From: an uncultured Clostridia bacterium
GTDB taxonomy: Bacteria; Bacillota; Clostridia; Oscillospirales; Acutalibacteraceae
Assembly: GCA_944380855.1 (NCBI GenBank)
Contig: CALWIW010000018.1
Span: 1-42,466 of the forward strand
Reading direction: 5' to 3'
DNA: 42,466 bases
The position numbers and the translations under genes are program-made. Positions 7,415 through 15,735 of this stretch are shown here, piece by piece. Within the stretch, counting starts at the first letter, position 1; every line of letters begins with the position of its first letter. The notes beneath the pieces are model-generated. The model was given only the letters and a program-made list of their open reading frames with translations, was not told where the DNA came from and did not search any database.

Positions 7415-8419
7415 ATGAAAAAAATATATATTGTCACAGGTGCAAACGGACATTTGGGAAATACAATTCTGAGAACGATGGACAAGGTAAAAAATCAGGT
7501 CAGAGGTCTGATACTTCCGGGTGAAACACCATGTTTGGCAGGTGTAAACTACTATTACGGCGACGTTACCAAAACAGAAACATTAAGACCAATGTTTGAA
7601 AATACCTTTGACAGCCAGGTTTACGTAATACACACCGCAGGTTTGATAAGCATTGAAAATCAAGTTTCAGATAAATTATATCAGGTCAATGTATTAGGTA
7701 CAAAGAATATTGTTGACCTGTGCAAAGAATACAAGGTAAAAAGGCTTGTATATGTAAGCTCGGTACACGCTATTCCCGAAGGAGAAAAGGAAGAAACACT
7801 TAAAGAGGTTTCTCATTTTTCTCCCGACAATGTTGTGGGAGGTTATGCTAAAACAAAGGCGGAAGCCACACAGATAGTTTTAGACGCTGCAAAAGAGGGA
7901 CTTGACGCCGTTGTGGTTCACCCGTCGGGAATTTTAGGCCCTTACGACAATTCAGGTAACCACCTTGTTCAGCTGATTAAGGATTATGTAAAAGGAAAGC
8001 TTCCTGCCTGCGTTAAGGGAGGATACGATTTTGTAGACGTCCGTGACGTAGCTTTGGGCTGTCTGTCGGCAGCCGAAAAAGGCAAAAAAGGAGAATGTTA
8101 TATTTTATCAAACAAACATTATGAGATAAAAGAAATATTGGGAATTGCAAAAAATGTCAGCGGCGGTAAAAAAATACCCGTTCTTCCCATGTGGATGGCA
8201 AAAATGGCGGAACCGTTTCTCAGAAAAGCCGCTCAAATCAAAAAAGAAAGACCTCTTTATACACGTTATTCACTGCACACGCTAAAATCCAACGATAAAT
8301 TTTCCCACGAAAAAGCCACTAAAGAGCTTGGCTATAATCCCCGTGATATAAGAACAACAATTTCCGATACAATCTTTTGGCTTAAACGACTTTCACTTAA
8401 AAAAGCAAAAATTTCCTAA
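7415..8419 (+). CDS. NAD-dependent epimerase/dehydratase (extended SDR)
   Basis: The 334-residue protein starts with an extended-SDR Rossmann motif, TGANGHLGNTI, and has the catalytic YxxxK (YAKTK) preceded by VYVSSVHAIP, plus the family's VHPSGILGPYD segment. It probably reduces or epimerises a small carbonyl or sugar substrate; the family is too broad to name one. ATG 7415 is chosen because GGGAG lies nine bases upstream; TTG 7406 is too close to that site. It is transcribed divergently from the TetR gene and ends in a strong terminator. A link with the aldo-keto reductase beyond TetR (a shared carbonyl-metabolism regulon) is plausible but inferred. Confidence 0.88.
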   Translation: MKKIYIVTGANGHLGNTILRTMDKVKNQVRGLILPGETPCLAGVNYYYGDVTKTETLRPMFENTFDSQVYVIHTAGLISIENQVSDKLYQVNVLGTKNIVDLCKEYKVKRLVYVSSVHAIPEGEKEETLKEVSHFSPDNVVGGYAKTKAEATQIVLDAAKEGLDAVVVHPSGILGPYDNSGNHLVQLIKDYVKGKLPACVKGGYDFVDVRDVALGCLSAAEKGKKGECYILSNKHYEIKEILGIAKNVSGGKKIPVLPMWMAKMAEPFLRKAAQIKKERPLYTRYSLHTLKSNDKFSHEKATKELGYNPRDIRTTISDTIFWLKRLSLKKAKIS

Positions 8420-8441
8420 TTAATACTTTTGTTCAAAAGGA

Positions 8442-8478
8442 AACCGTGGTTCTAATTCAAAGAACCACGGTTGTTTTT
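8442..8478 (+). terminator. Rho-independent terminator
   Basis: A perfect 12-bp stem, AACCGTGGTTCT with AGAACCACGGTT, is followed by GTTTTT. It ends the epimerase transcript. Confidence 0.92.
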
Positions 8479-8490
8479 AATGGTTGTATG

Positions 8491-8702
8491 GCAAATGTTG
8501 GGGGAAAATTTGGGGATTCCAAAGGGACACTGTCCCTTTGGCAGGTAGTTTGGAGGACAGCGTCCTCCAAGGTCTTAAAATGCTGCAAAAAACAGTCCGA
8601 TGAACTGTTTTTTGCCGTGAACCCACGTCAGTGTTCCCCGCTAATTTTTTATTTTTTCTAAATTCACTTTTTGCCCCAACCATTGACAAAGAGCCTTTTC
8701 AA
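8491..8702. repeat. Four-hairpin intergenic repeat, copy 1
   Basis: This fills the 312-bp gap between two converging genes. Consecutive palindromes occupy 8519-8541 (11-bp arms around one base), 8550-8570 (9-bp arms around AGC), 8585-8615 (11-bp arms, 9-base loop) and 8617-8638 (imperfect). A second copy lies at 30825-31029 in the same orientation. The stretch of homology runs on past the hairpins to about 8702. No convincing reading frame is conserved between the copies. The third hairpin differs between copies by a compensatory base pair, which argues for selected secondary structure. Confidence 0.85.
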
Positions 8703-8731
8703 TTAAAGTCTTGCACACCGGAAATAAAAAA

Positions 8732-10105
8732 CTAAAATTGTCTTGCTACGTTCATCATTATGGCACATTCTATACGCTTTTTGTGGAGTTCACAGCCTAA
8801 GTCGTATGTACCTGTAAGAGAACCTGTTGAATGATATGCGTTTGCGGTACAGCCACCACTGCAATACATTTTTGCAAAGCAGTCCTGACATTTTTCACGG
8901 GCGTAAACATTGCAGAGCTTAAACTCATCACGAAGCTCTGTATTTTTTATACCGTCAAACACGTTTCCCAGAATAAAATCTTCATTGCCAACGAACTGAT
9001 GACATGGGTAAAGCTCACCTGTAGGGGTAACTGCCATATACTCTGTTCCAACACCGCAGCCGGCAATTCTCTTGTAAATACATGGGCCTGCCTCAAGGTC
9101 AACCATGTAGTGGAAGAAAGTGAAGCCTCTGCCCTCTTTCTCTCTTTTAAGCATTTCCTTAGCAAGGATATCGTACTGCTCGAACAATACAGGCAAATCC
9201 TCGTATTTCAATGCATAGTCCGCCTCTGGAGGAGCTACAACCGGCTCCATTGCAAGACTCTTAAAGCCAAGGTCTGCAATATGGAGAATATCGGCGGCAA
9301 AATCTGTGTTGTAGTGGGTGTATGTACCACGGACATAGTAATCTTTCTGTCCGCGGCTTTCAGCCATTTTCAAAAATTTAGGAACTATCATGTCGTAGCT
9401 TCCCTGTCCGTTTCGGGTAACTCTCAGACGGTCGTTTGTTTCCTTTCTTCCGTCAAGGCTTAAAACCACGTTGTGCATTTCCTTGTTTGCGAACTCCATT
9501 ACCTCGTCGTCAAGCAAAACTCCGTTTGTTGTGAGGGTAAAGCGGAAATTCTTATTGTGAATTTTTTCCTGCTCACGGGCATAAGCAACAAGCTGTTTTA
9601 CAACCTTGAAGTTCATAAGAGGCTCGCCGCCGAAGAAGTCAACCTCGAGATTTCGTCTTGTTCCCGAATTTTCAATGAGGAAATCAAGAGCTCTCTTGCC
9701 CACCTCAAAGCTCATAAGGGATTTGCAGCCCTGATACTCGCCTTTTCCCGCAAAACAGTACTTACAGGCAAGGTTGCAGTCGTGGGCAATGTGCAGACAA
9801 AGAGCCTTTATAACTGTATCTCTGCCCTTGAAATCTATTGCCAAATTCTGATAGTTGCTTTCGCTGAAAAGCTTTCCGTCTTTTTTAAGCTCTTCAATAT
9901 CGGAAAGAACATCGTCAATATCAGAAGCGGTTATCTCCTCTTTGCCCTGATATTTTTCTAAAATTTTATTTGTGATGTTCTCTTTAGATTCTCCCTTGTC
10001 ATAAAGGGCAATCACATCGTAAGCCACATCATCAACTACATGGACGCTTCCACTGTTGGCGTCGATTATGATGTTGTAGCCGTTGCTTTTATACTGATGA
10101 ATCAT
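8732..10105 (-). CDS. Radical SAM maturase for SCIFF peptide (thioether-forming)
   Basis: The 457-residue protein has the layout of SCIFF maturases such as CteB: a RiPP-recognition-like N-terminal domain (YNIIIDANSGSVHVVDDV, residues 1-90), a radical SAM motif CNLACKYC (Cys110, 114, 117), then FFGGEPLMNF, and a C-terminal SPASM region rich in Cys (PCHQF, CQDCFAKMYCSGGC, GCELHKKRIEC) that should hold two auxiliary 4Fe-4S clusters. The family joins Cys thiols of the SCIFF precursor to alpha-carbons, forming thioether bridges. ATG 10105 is preferred over TTG 10111 because AAAGGA is seven bases upstream. Its substrate gene lies 310 bp upstream on the same strand, separated by a nested repeat. Confidence 0.95.
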   Translation of the reverse strand: MIHQYKSNGYNIIIDANSGSVHVVDDVAYDVIALYDKGESKENITNKILEKYQGKEEITASDIDDVLSDIEELKKDGKLFSESNYQNLAIDFKGRDTVIKALCLHIAHDCNLACKYCFAGKGEYQGCKSLMSFEVGKRALDFLIENSGTRRNLEVDFFGGEPLMNFKVVKQLVAYAREQEKIHNKNFRFTLTTNGVLLDDEVMEFANKEMHNVVLSLDGRKETNDRLRVTRNGQGSYDMIVPKFLKMAESRGQKDYYVRGTYTHYNTDFAADILHIADLGFKSLAMEPVVAPPEADYALKYEDLPVLFEQYDILAKEMLKREKEGRGFTFFHYMVDLEAGPCIYKRIAGCGVGTEYMAVTPTGELYPCHQFVGNEDFILGNVFDGIKNTELRDEFKLCNVYAREKCQDCFAKMYCSGGCTANAYHSTGSLTGTYDLGCELHKKRIECAIMMNVARQF

Positions 10106-10176
10106 ATCCAAATTCCTTTCATCTTTTTCATTTTTTATTATCTATTGAAAATTCCTAATTATCAAAAGTTGATTTA

Positions 10177-10359
10177 GAGCGAGCCATTCCAAAGATTAGG
10201 GGAAACGTCTCGCCCGACCTGTAATAATGTGTATTTTTAAAATAAACCCTTGCAGGTCAGATATAAAAAATAAGGTCTCGCCCACCGTGTGCAGAAGTAA
10301 ATTACAAAATAAAAGCCATGCACGGTGGATATAGAAAAAACAGGTCGGAGATAAAAAAT
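10177..10359. repeat. Nested palindromic intergenic element
   Basis: This fills the gap between SCIFF and its maturase. An outer arm CGACCTGT (10215-10222) pairs with ACAGGTCG (10340-10347). It also has a nearer partner, GCAGGTC (10252-10258). Inside lies a different stem, CCACCGTG (10282-10289) with CACGGTGG (10321-10328). Both left arms are preceded by GTCTCGCC and each right arm is followed by an A-rich GATATAAAAAA-like tract. The left end GAGCGAGCCATTCC matches, inverted, the right end of the elements at 14.8 and 22.95 kb. The architecture suggests one element inserted in another. Confidence 0.7.
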
Positions 10360-10396
10360 ATGCTGTACAGAATACAGGGAAACTGTTCTGTACAGC
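10352..10396 (-). terminator. Terminator-like hairpin after SCIFF gene
   Basis: On the minus strand a perfect 11-bp stem (GCTGTACAGAA with TTCTGTACAGC, 13-base loop) starts 23 bases after the SCIFF stop and is followed by TATTTTTTAT. It may limit read-through so that peptide message exceeds maturase message. Confidence 0.7.
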
Positions 10397-10418
10397 GAAC
10401 GGTTAGGCAAATAAAAAA

Positions 10419-10571
10419 TTATTTGCTTGCTTTTTTCTGCTCGCACTGCTGGTTAGCGATACCGCAGGATGTCTTGCAAGCTGACTGGCAGGAAGTCTGG
10501 CACTCGCCGCAGCCGCCCTTCTTTGCGGACTCAGCAAGATTTCTTGTGTTCAAAGTCTGAATTCTTTTCAT
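10419..10571 (-). CDS. SCIFF (six cysteines in forty-five residues) RiPP precursor peptide
   Basis: The 50-residue peptide begins MKRIQTLNTRNLAESAKKGG and then has Cys at positions 21, 24, 28, 32, 36 and 43 (CGECQTSCQSACKTSCGIAN). Both the conserved leader-like N-terminus and the six-Cys pattern define SCIFF, a ribosomal peptide found almost throughout Clostridia and modified by an adjacent radical SAM/SPASM enzyme; its function is still unknown. AGAGGTGG precedes the ATG. A consensus promoter lies 56 bp upstream and a terminator-like hairpin follows. The maturase is next on the same strand, after about 310 bp of repeat sequence. Confidence 0.96.
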   Translation of the reverse strand: MKRIQTLNTRNLAESAKKGGCGECQTSCQSACKTSCGIANQQCEQKKASK

Positions 10572-10626
10572 TAGTGGCCACCTCTTTCGGTAAAATTAAG
10601 CGTTCTCCACGCTTTGCTCATTGTAT

Positions 10627-10655
10627 ATTTTATATTATTTTCCTCTATATGTCAA
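10627..10655 (-). promoter_or_regulatory. Promoter of SCIFF gene
   Basis: On the minus strand TTGACA (10650-10655) and TAAAAT (10627-10632) are 17 bases apart. The short leader contains a small hairpin (AAGCGT / ACGCTT). A strong sigma-A promoter suits a constitutively abundant peptide. Confidence 0.8.
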
Positions 10656-10679
10656 TACGCATAAAACGACCTTAATATG

Positions 10680-12125
10680 TCATTTCAATACAAGTATTTT
10701 TTCAGGAATATTTCCTCCGGAGCTTTTAAGATTTATTTTTGCTTTATAAAGAGATTTTATTTCTTCTGTAAGCTCTTTTGTTATAAGTTCACCCGGTGCG
10801 AATATAGGTATTCCTGGCGGATAAACAAAAACGTATTCTCCGCAGATTTTTCCTGTCGCTTCTTCAAGGCTTATATATTCTTTATCTCTTTGCTGTGCTT
10901 CGTAAATGCTTACAGGCGGTTCAATGATTTTTCCTCCCATTCCGTTTTCACACATAAATGTATTGTCCGCTCCGTATTCACGGTCAATATCAATAAGAGC
11001 ATTAAAAAGCATTTCAAAACCCTTTTCACTGTCGCAGAATGATGTCATAGCCACGCAGTAATTTAAGGAAGTCATTTCCGTCTGTATTTTATATTTCTCT
11101 TTGAGAATTTTTTCAAATTCCGCACCGTTAAGTCTTGTGTTTTTTAATGATATAACCAGCTTTCCGCTGTCAAAATCATAAAAGCTTTTGTGGTTTTCCT
11201 TTTTGTCATTTCCCTTGCACAGGATTTTAATGTACTTTACAGCTTTGGCTTTTTCCGAAAAATCCTTTAGCATATTTTTATAGCTTTCAAAAGCCTTTTC
11301 ACCGTTTTCAGTAAGATAATTCATGCACTGGTCTATTGAGGACATAAGCACATATGACGGACTGCTGGTTTCAAAAATTCCAAGAGCCTCCGTAAGCTTT
11401 CTGCAGGCTTCCTGAAGTTCTTCACCACTCCATAGACTTTTACAGATATGAACCGCCGCCGTCTGTGTAAGACATGGCAGAGTTTTGTGTGTGCTGTGGA
11501 TAACGCAGTCCGCACCGCTTTTTATCGCACCTTTGGGGAAATATTCGGAAAATCCAAGATGAGCTCCGTGGGCTTCGTCCACCACAAGGGGAATATTTTT
11601 CTCATGAAGAATTTTTGATATTGCGGAAACATCGGACACAACGCCCTCATAGGTGGGCGTTGTTAAAATACAAAGCTTTATGTCCGGGTATTCATTTAAC
11701 GCTTTTTCCACAAGATGAGGCGAAACGCTTCCGTTTATTGAAAACTCACCGTCATATTCCGGGGTAACATAAACCGGCAAAAGTCCGCAGATGTTTATAG
11801 CGTTGTAAACGGATTTGTGACAGTTTCTCGCCACAAGCACTCTGTCGCCCCTTTGGGTAAAGGCGTAAATTGCGGACAAGATTCCGCAGGTGCTTCCGTT
11901 TACCACATAACGGCAAAAATAACTTCCGTAAAGCTCTGCGGTTTTCTCCATGGACCTGAGAATTACTCCCTCCGGGTCGTGAAGGTCGTCTGTTCCCTCA
12001 ACCTCGGTAACGTCGATTTCTTTCAGGGGTGTTTCACCCACAATTGGAAAATTTCTCTTGTGCCCCGGCATATGCATGGGGTAAATTTCTTTTGAATATT
12101 CTTTTAAATACTGATAAAGGCTCAA
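10680..12125 (-). CDS. Orn/Lys/Arg decarboxylase family PLP enzyme
   Basis: The 481-residue fold-type I PLP protein carries the family's GHKRN near residue 21, the substrate loop EGTDDLHDPEG (43-53), DEAHGAH (183-189) and the PLP lysine in HSTHKTL (Lys214). The C-terminal domain ends with YVFVYPPGIPIFAPGELIT, the decarboxylase C-terminal motif. It lacks the N-terminal wing domain of the long inducible enzymes, as in Bacillus SpeA/YaaO-like proteins. The TTG start overlaps the thiE stop (TTGA) with GGAG eight bases upstream, so it is translationally coupled to the thi operon. The substrate (Lys, Arg or Orn) is not evident, nor is its connection with thiamine. Confidence 0.9.
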   Translation of the reverse strand: MSLYQYLKEYSKEIYPMHMPGHKRNFPIVGETPLKEIDVTEVEGTDDLHDPEGVILRSMEKTAELYGSYFCRYVVNGSTCGILSAIYAFTQRGDRVLVARNCHKSVYNAINICGLLPVYVTPEYDGEFSINGSVSPHLVEKALNEYPDIKLCILTTPTYEGVVSDVSAISKILHEKNIPLVVDEAHGAHLGFSEYFPKGAIKSGADCVIHSTHKTLPCLTQTAAVHICKSLWSGEELQEACRKLTEALGIFETSSPSYVLMSSIDQCMNYLTENGEKAFESYKNMLKDFSEKAKAVKYIKILCKGNDKKENHKSFYDFDSGKLVISLKNTRLNGAEFEKILKEKYKIQTEMTSLNYCVAMTSFCDSEKGFEMLFNALIDIDREYGADNTFMCENGMGGKIIEPPVSIYEAQQRDKEYISLEEATGKICGEYVFVYPPGIPIFAPGELITKELTEEIKSLYKAKINLKSSGGNIPEKILVLK

Positions 12126-12745
12126 GGTTTATTCTCCTTTTCAAGTATCTCTGTTTTTCTTTTATAAAAGCCTTCGCCGAAATCATCGGCTTTCATAAAT
12201 CCGCTCATTATGCAGATGCCCTTTGCTCCGGCTTCCTTTACCTGCTCCATATTTTCGGCGTTTATTCCACCGATAGCATAAACGGGAATTGAAACTCCCT
12301 GCGACACCTGACGCAGAAATTCAAGACCTCTGCCCTTTAGTCCCTTTTTACAGTCGGTTTCAAAGATATGTCCGGCGGTGACGTAATCTGCACCCATGGC
12401 TTCCGCCTCTTTTGCTTCTTCAAGACTGTGGACGGAAACTCCCACAAGGGAAAATTTTTCCCTTATCTGAGGATTTTCCCTAAAGTCCCTAAGGGACAGG
12501 TGGATTTTATCGTGGTGAAGTTCCAAGGCTTTTTTCCAAAAACAATGAAGCACGAGAGCAGCTCTGCCGTTACTGCACACATGAAGAAATTTTTTTCCTA
12601 AAGAAAAATACTCTTCCTCAGTTAAATCCTTTTCACGCAAAATTATAAGGTCACAGTTTTTTGAAATCTTTTCAAGTCTTTTGATAAAATCGTCACCGCA
12701 AAGCTTTCTTGCGGTGACGCATACAAGTTTAAAATTATCCAACAT
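12122..12745 (-). CDS. thiE: Thiamine phosphate synthase (ThiE/TenI family)
   Basis: The 207-residue TIM-barrel protein shows the ThiE/TenI signatures SLVGVSVHSLEEAKEAEAMG, ADYVTAGHIFETDCKKGLKGRG and PVYAIGGINAENMEQVKEAGA. ThiE couples the hydroxymethylpyrimidine diphosphate and thiazole phosphate moieties. The N-terminal pyrimidine-binding region is diverged, so a TenI-type thiazole tautomerase role is possible; position at the end of a thiazole operon suits either. ATG 12745 lies inside the end of thiH (overlap 11 bases) without a clear ribosome binding site, implying translational coupling. GTG 12757 is an alternative. Confidence 0.85.
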   Translation of the reverse strand: MLDNFKLVCVTARKLCGDDFIKRLEKISKNCDLIILREKDLTEEEYFSLGKKFLHVCSNGRAALVLHCFWKKALELHHDKIHLSLRDFRENPQIREKFSLVGVSVHSLEEAKEAEAMGADYVTAGHIFETDCKKGLKGRGLEFLRQVSQGVSIPVYAIGGINAENMEQVKEAGAKGICIMSGFMKADDFGEGFYKRKTEILEKENKP

Positions 12746-13895
12746 AGATGTAATCACTCATTACAGGCTGCAAGCCTTTGTCTTTAATGGCTTTGTAAAT
12801 CTCGTCAACTGTTCTGCCGTCGTCAATCTCGAACTGCTCGTCGCCCTTTTGCTTTTCTTCTCCGTGGCCGCCGATACCCACGTCAACGCCTGCTGAAATC
12901 TTTGTTGCGGCAATATTGATAATGTTGTTTCTGAAGTTTGCATTTTCACGGCTGGAAATTGTAATGCTTGCAAAAGGCATGAAAATTCTGTAGGCACAGA
13001 TAATCTGCAAAAGCTGAGGCTCGTGAACATCCTTTGGATTTATTTTATCGTTATTGATAATAGGACGAAGTCTCGGGCATGAAAAAGCTATCTCAGCATG
13101 GGGGTATTTTCTTTGAATAAGGTAAGCGTGCATACCTGTTGCAAAGGCGTCCTTTCTGAAATCGTCAAGACCCAAAAGTGCCGCAAATCCAACGCCTCTG
13201 ATACCGCCCATCAAGGCTCTTTCCTGAGCGTTAAAGCGGTATGGGAAAATTCTCTTTCTTCCGCCCAAATGGAGTGTTGAATATTTATCGCTGTTATAGG
13301 TTTCCTGGAACACAGTTACAAAGTCCGCACCGCATTCATGGAGATACTTATAATCCTTACTGTCCATGGGGTAAACCTCAAGACCTATAACCTTAAAGTA
13401 TTTCTTTGCTATTTTACAGGCTTCGCCTATGTATTCAACATTCGACATTTTTGGACTTTCACCTGTAAGAATAAGTATTTCTTCAAGTCCTGACTTTGAG
13501 ATTGCCTGCATTTCTCTTTCTATCTCTTCATAGTTGAGCTTTGCTCTGTGTATTTTATTGTGGCAGTTAAAACCGCAGTAAACACAATAGTTTTCGCAGT
13601 AGTTGGCAATATAAAGAGGTGTGAAAAGGTAAACGGAATTTCCGAAATGCTTTCTTGTTTCTTGCTGAGCACGCTGTGCCATCTGTTCAAGGAAAGGAAA
13701 AGCCGCAGGTGAAAGGAGAGCCGCGAAGTCCTCCGGTGAAAGGCTGTCCTTGTCCAAAGCTCTTTTTACGTCCAAAGCTGTGTATTTGTCCGGGTCAAAA
13801 TTGTTCTTTGCTTCTATAACCTGATCCATAATATCGTGGGGAATAACTTCCATATTCTCCTGATATTCCATCCAGTTGGTATTCTTATCTATCAT
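12735..13895 (-). CDS. thiH: 2-iminoacetate synthase, radical SAM tyrosine lyase
   Basis: The 386-residue protein has the radical SAM motif CENYCVYC (about residues 99-106), LTGE, LEVYPM, the tyrosine-lyase HLGGRKRIFPYR region and SCPRLRP, all typical of ThiH. It cleaves tyrosine into p-cresol and dehydroglycine, the glycine source for thiazole in anaerobes. This replaces the oxygen-dependent ThiO route and fits an anaerobic host. GGGAG lies nine bases before the ATG. It lies between thiG (21-bp gap) and thiE (overlap). The HydG paralogue is unlikely given the complete thi context and the length. Confidence 0.96.
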   Translation of the reverse strand: MIDKNTNWMEYQENMEVIPHDIMDQVIEAKNNFDPDKYTALDVKRALDKDSLSPEDFAALLSPAAFPFLEQMAQRAQQETRKHFGNSVYLFTPLYIANYCENYCVYCGFNCHNKIHRAKLNYEEIEREMQAISKSGLEEILILTGESPKMSNVEYIGEACKIAKKYFKVIGLEVYPMDSKDYKYLHECGADFVTVFQETYNSDKYSTLHLGGRKRIFPYRFNAQERALMGGIRGVGFAALLGLDDFRKDAFATGMHAYLIQRKYPHAEIAFSCPRLRPIINNDKINPKDVHEPQLLQIICAYRIFMPFASITISSRENANFRNNIINIAATKISAGVDVGIGGHGEEKQKGDEQFEIDDGRTVDEIYKAIKDKGLQPVMSDYIYVG

Positions 13896-13916
13896 TTTTT
13901 CTATCTCCCTTGAAAA

Positions 13917-14684
13917 TTATTCGCCCAAAAATCCCGTAAGAGGTGAAGAAGCAACCGCACCTTTCTCAATTACTCTGCCGAGACCTGCAAGGTAAGCTGT
14001 TCTGCCTGCTTCTATTGCCTTTTTGAAAGCTTCTGCCATTGCGGCAATGTCACCTGCTGTGGCGATTGCAGTATTTGCCATAACTGCGGCGGCACCCATC
14101 TCCATAGCCTCGCAAGCCTGAGAAGGTCTGCCAATACCTGCGTCAACGATAATCGGCAGGTCAATTTCATCTATAAGGATTTTAATAAATTCCTTTGTGC
14201 AGATACCCTTATTTGAACCGATAGGAGCACCAAGAGGCATAATTGAAGCGGCACCGGCGTTTTGCAAATCTCTTGCCACATTCAAATCCGGATACATATA
14301 AGGCATAACGATAAAACCTTCCTTAGCCAAAACCTCGGTAGCCTTTATTGTTTCGTAGTTGTCGGGCAAAAGGTATTTTGAATCTCTCATAATCTCAATC
14401 TTAACAAAATCGCCGCAGCCGCATTCCCTTGCAAGCCTTGCAATTCTGATTGCTTCCTCAGCATTTCTCGCACCGCTGGTATTCGGCAAAAGGGTTACAC
14501 CCTTGGGGATAAAGTCAAGAATATTATCTGTTCCAGCAGTTGCACGTCTTAATGCCAATGTTATTATCTCCGCTCCGGCATTTTCTACAGCCGCCTTTAT
14601 AAGGTCGAGGGAATATTTTCCTGAACCCAGAATAAAACGTGAGTTAAATTCATGTCCGCCGAGTATTAATTTATCATTATTCAT
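13917..14684 (-). CDS. thiG: Thiazole synthase
   Basis: The 255-residue TIM barrel shows [32 protein letters not shown] and the catalytic lysine in DFVKIEI, with phosphate-binding [22 protein letters not shown]. ThiG condenses DXP with dehydroglycine and ThiS-thiocarboxylate to form the thiazole phosphate. The ATG at 14684 is 10 bases from AAGGAG; an ATG nine bases upstream (14693) sits too close to that site. A repeat element of about 120 bp lies just upstream, and the AATAAGGAG at its edge doubles as the ribosome binding site. Confidence 0.96.
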   Translation of the reverse strand: MNNDKLILGGHEFNSRFILGSGKYSLDLIKAAVENAGAEIITLALRRATAGTDNILDFIPKGVTLLPNTSGARNAEEAIRIARLARECGCGDFVKIEIMRDSKYLLPDNYETIKATEVLAKEGFIVMPYMYPDLNVARDLQNAGAASIMPLGAPIGSNKGICTKEFIKILIDEIDLPIIVDAGIGRPSQACEAMEMGAAAVMANTAIATAGDIAAMAEAFKKAIEAGRTAYLAGLGRVIEKGAVASSPLTGFLGE

Positions 14685-14698
14685 TTTTCTCATTCTCC

Positions 14699-14820
14699 TT
14701 ATTTTTTATTTCCGACCTGTTTTTTATATCCGACCTGCAAAGGTCATGTTAAGAAATTAATGCCTTCACAGGTCGGGCGAGACCTTTTGTTGTATGCCTT
14801 GTAATGGTTCGCCCTGAATC
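14699..14820. repeat. Palindromic intergenic element between thiG and thiF
   Basis: Two left arms CCGACCTG (14712-14719 and 14730-14737), each preceded by a T-rich TTTTTTAT-like tract, face one right arm CAGGTCGG (14769-14776) followed by GCGAGACC. The right end is TGGTTCGCCCT (14805-14814), matching the ends near 10.18 and 22.95 kb. The element interrupts the thi operon without breaking a gene. Confidence 0.7.
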
Positions 14821-14882
14821 GGATTTATTTATTCTTTTTTATAATGTGAATATGGTTAATTATGTGGTGAAATTTATCGTTG

Positions 14883-15512
14883 TCACACCGGAGATTGTCC
14901 CAAAATCAATTTCATAACCGCCGTTGCCTGATGTGCGGCACACACCGCAACTCTCGGTGCCATTAAGCCACAGCCATCCGCTATATCGCTTTTCTCATCT
15001 CCGCATAGGTAAAATCGGCTAATAACCTTTCTTGTGGTGATTTTATTTGCACTGTCTGTTCCTGCCATTCCTGAACCGGAAACCAAAATCACATTTTTCA
15101 TATCGGAAAGCACCGTTTCCGTTATCATTGCCTTTTGGTCGGCTTTATCAAAGGCCTCGCAGATTATGCCGCATTCCGAAAAAATTTCCGGAATATTTTT
15201 CTCTGTAAGCTTTATGGAATGTGTTTCATACTCGCAGTACGGATTCACTCCCAAAAGCTGTTCTTTCAAAGCCTCCGCCTTATATCTTCCCAAATCCGCA
15301 ACGCGGTATTGCTGGCGGTTAAGGTTTGTAACATCCACCCTGTCAAAATCCGCAAGGACAAGCTTTCCTATTCCCAGCCGTGCAAGAAAAAAGGCAATAT
15401 TTGACCCAAGTCCTCCCAGCCCTGCAATTCCCACTGTGGCATTTATAAATTTTTCCTGAGCTTCTTTTCCGTGGCGTTCTATCAAAGCGTTAAAATATTC
15501 TTCCCTTGTCAT
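14883..15512 (-). CDS. thiF: ThiS adenylyltransferase ThiF (short form)
   Basis: The 209-residue E1-like protein has the nucleotide motif GIAGLGGLGSNIA, the adenylate-binding ADFDRVDVTNLNRQQY and the later CEAFDKADQKAM. It activates the ThiS C-terminal glycine by adenylation. It is shorter than E. coli ThiF and lacks the zinc-binding CxxC pairs, the 'family 2' form common in Clostridia. ATG 15512 lies one base after the thiS stop, so translation is coupled; starting at 15530 would only add WAAAD from the thiS end. Confidence 0.93.
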   Translation of the reverse strand: MTREEYFNALIERHGKEAQEKFINATVGIAGLGGLGSNIAFFLARLGIGKLVLADFDRVDVTNLNRQQYRVADLGRYKAEALKEQLLGVNPYCEYETHSIKLTEKNIPEIFSECGIICEAFDKADQKAMITETVLSDMKNVILVSGSGMAGTDSANKITTRKVISRFYLCGDEKSDIADGCGLMAPRVAVCAAHQATAVMKLILGQSPV

Positions 15513-15513
15513 A

Positions 15514-15708
15514 TCAGCCGCCGCCCACAAAATTTACTATTTCCATGGAATCATCTTCTTTGACAACAACTTTGTCAAAGTCACTGCGTTTTACTATATC
15601 CCCGTTTAATTCAACCGCCACTCGCTGAACATTTAATCCCTGCTCTGTAACAATCTGAGCAACTGTTTTTTCCGCAGCCTCTGCCGGCTGACCGTTAATT
15701 TTTACCAC
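15514..15708 (-). CDS. thiS: Sulfur carrier protein ThiS
   Basis: The 64-residue ubiquitin-like protein begins VKINGQPAE, has the conserved VAVELNGDIVKRSD segment and ends in NFVGGG, the diglycine tail that becomes a thiocarboxylate. It delivers sulfur for thiazole formation. The start is GTG 15708 with GGAGG seven bases upstream. It is the first gene of the thi operon and is preceded by a promoter and a terminator-like hairpin, so it is probably under attenuation. Confidence 0.95.
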   Translation of the reverse strand: MVKINGQPAEAAEKTVAQIVTEQGLNVQRVAVELNGDIVKRSDFDKVVVKEDDSMEIVNFVGGG

Positions 15709-15735
15709 AAAAACGCCTCCTTTTGTTGTACTTAC

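Noticed and set aside
8831-9961. Long plus-strand open frames (up to 210 residues) opposite the SCIFF maturase gene
   Set aside because: They are antisense to a gene with complete radical SAM and SPASM motifs, lack ribosome binding sites, and show no domain pattern.
10318-10560. Plus-strand open frame of 80 residues opposite the SCIFF peptide
   Set aside because: It is antisense to the SCIFF gene and runs through the terminator and repeat; composition is an artefact of the Cys-codon repeats.
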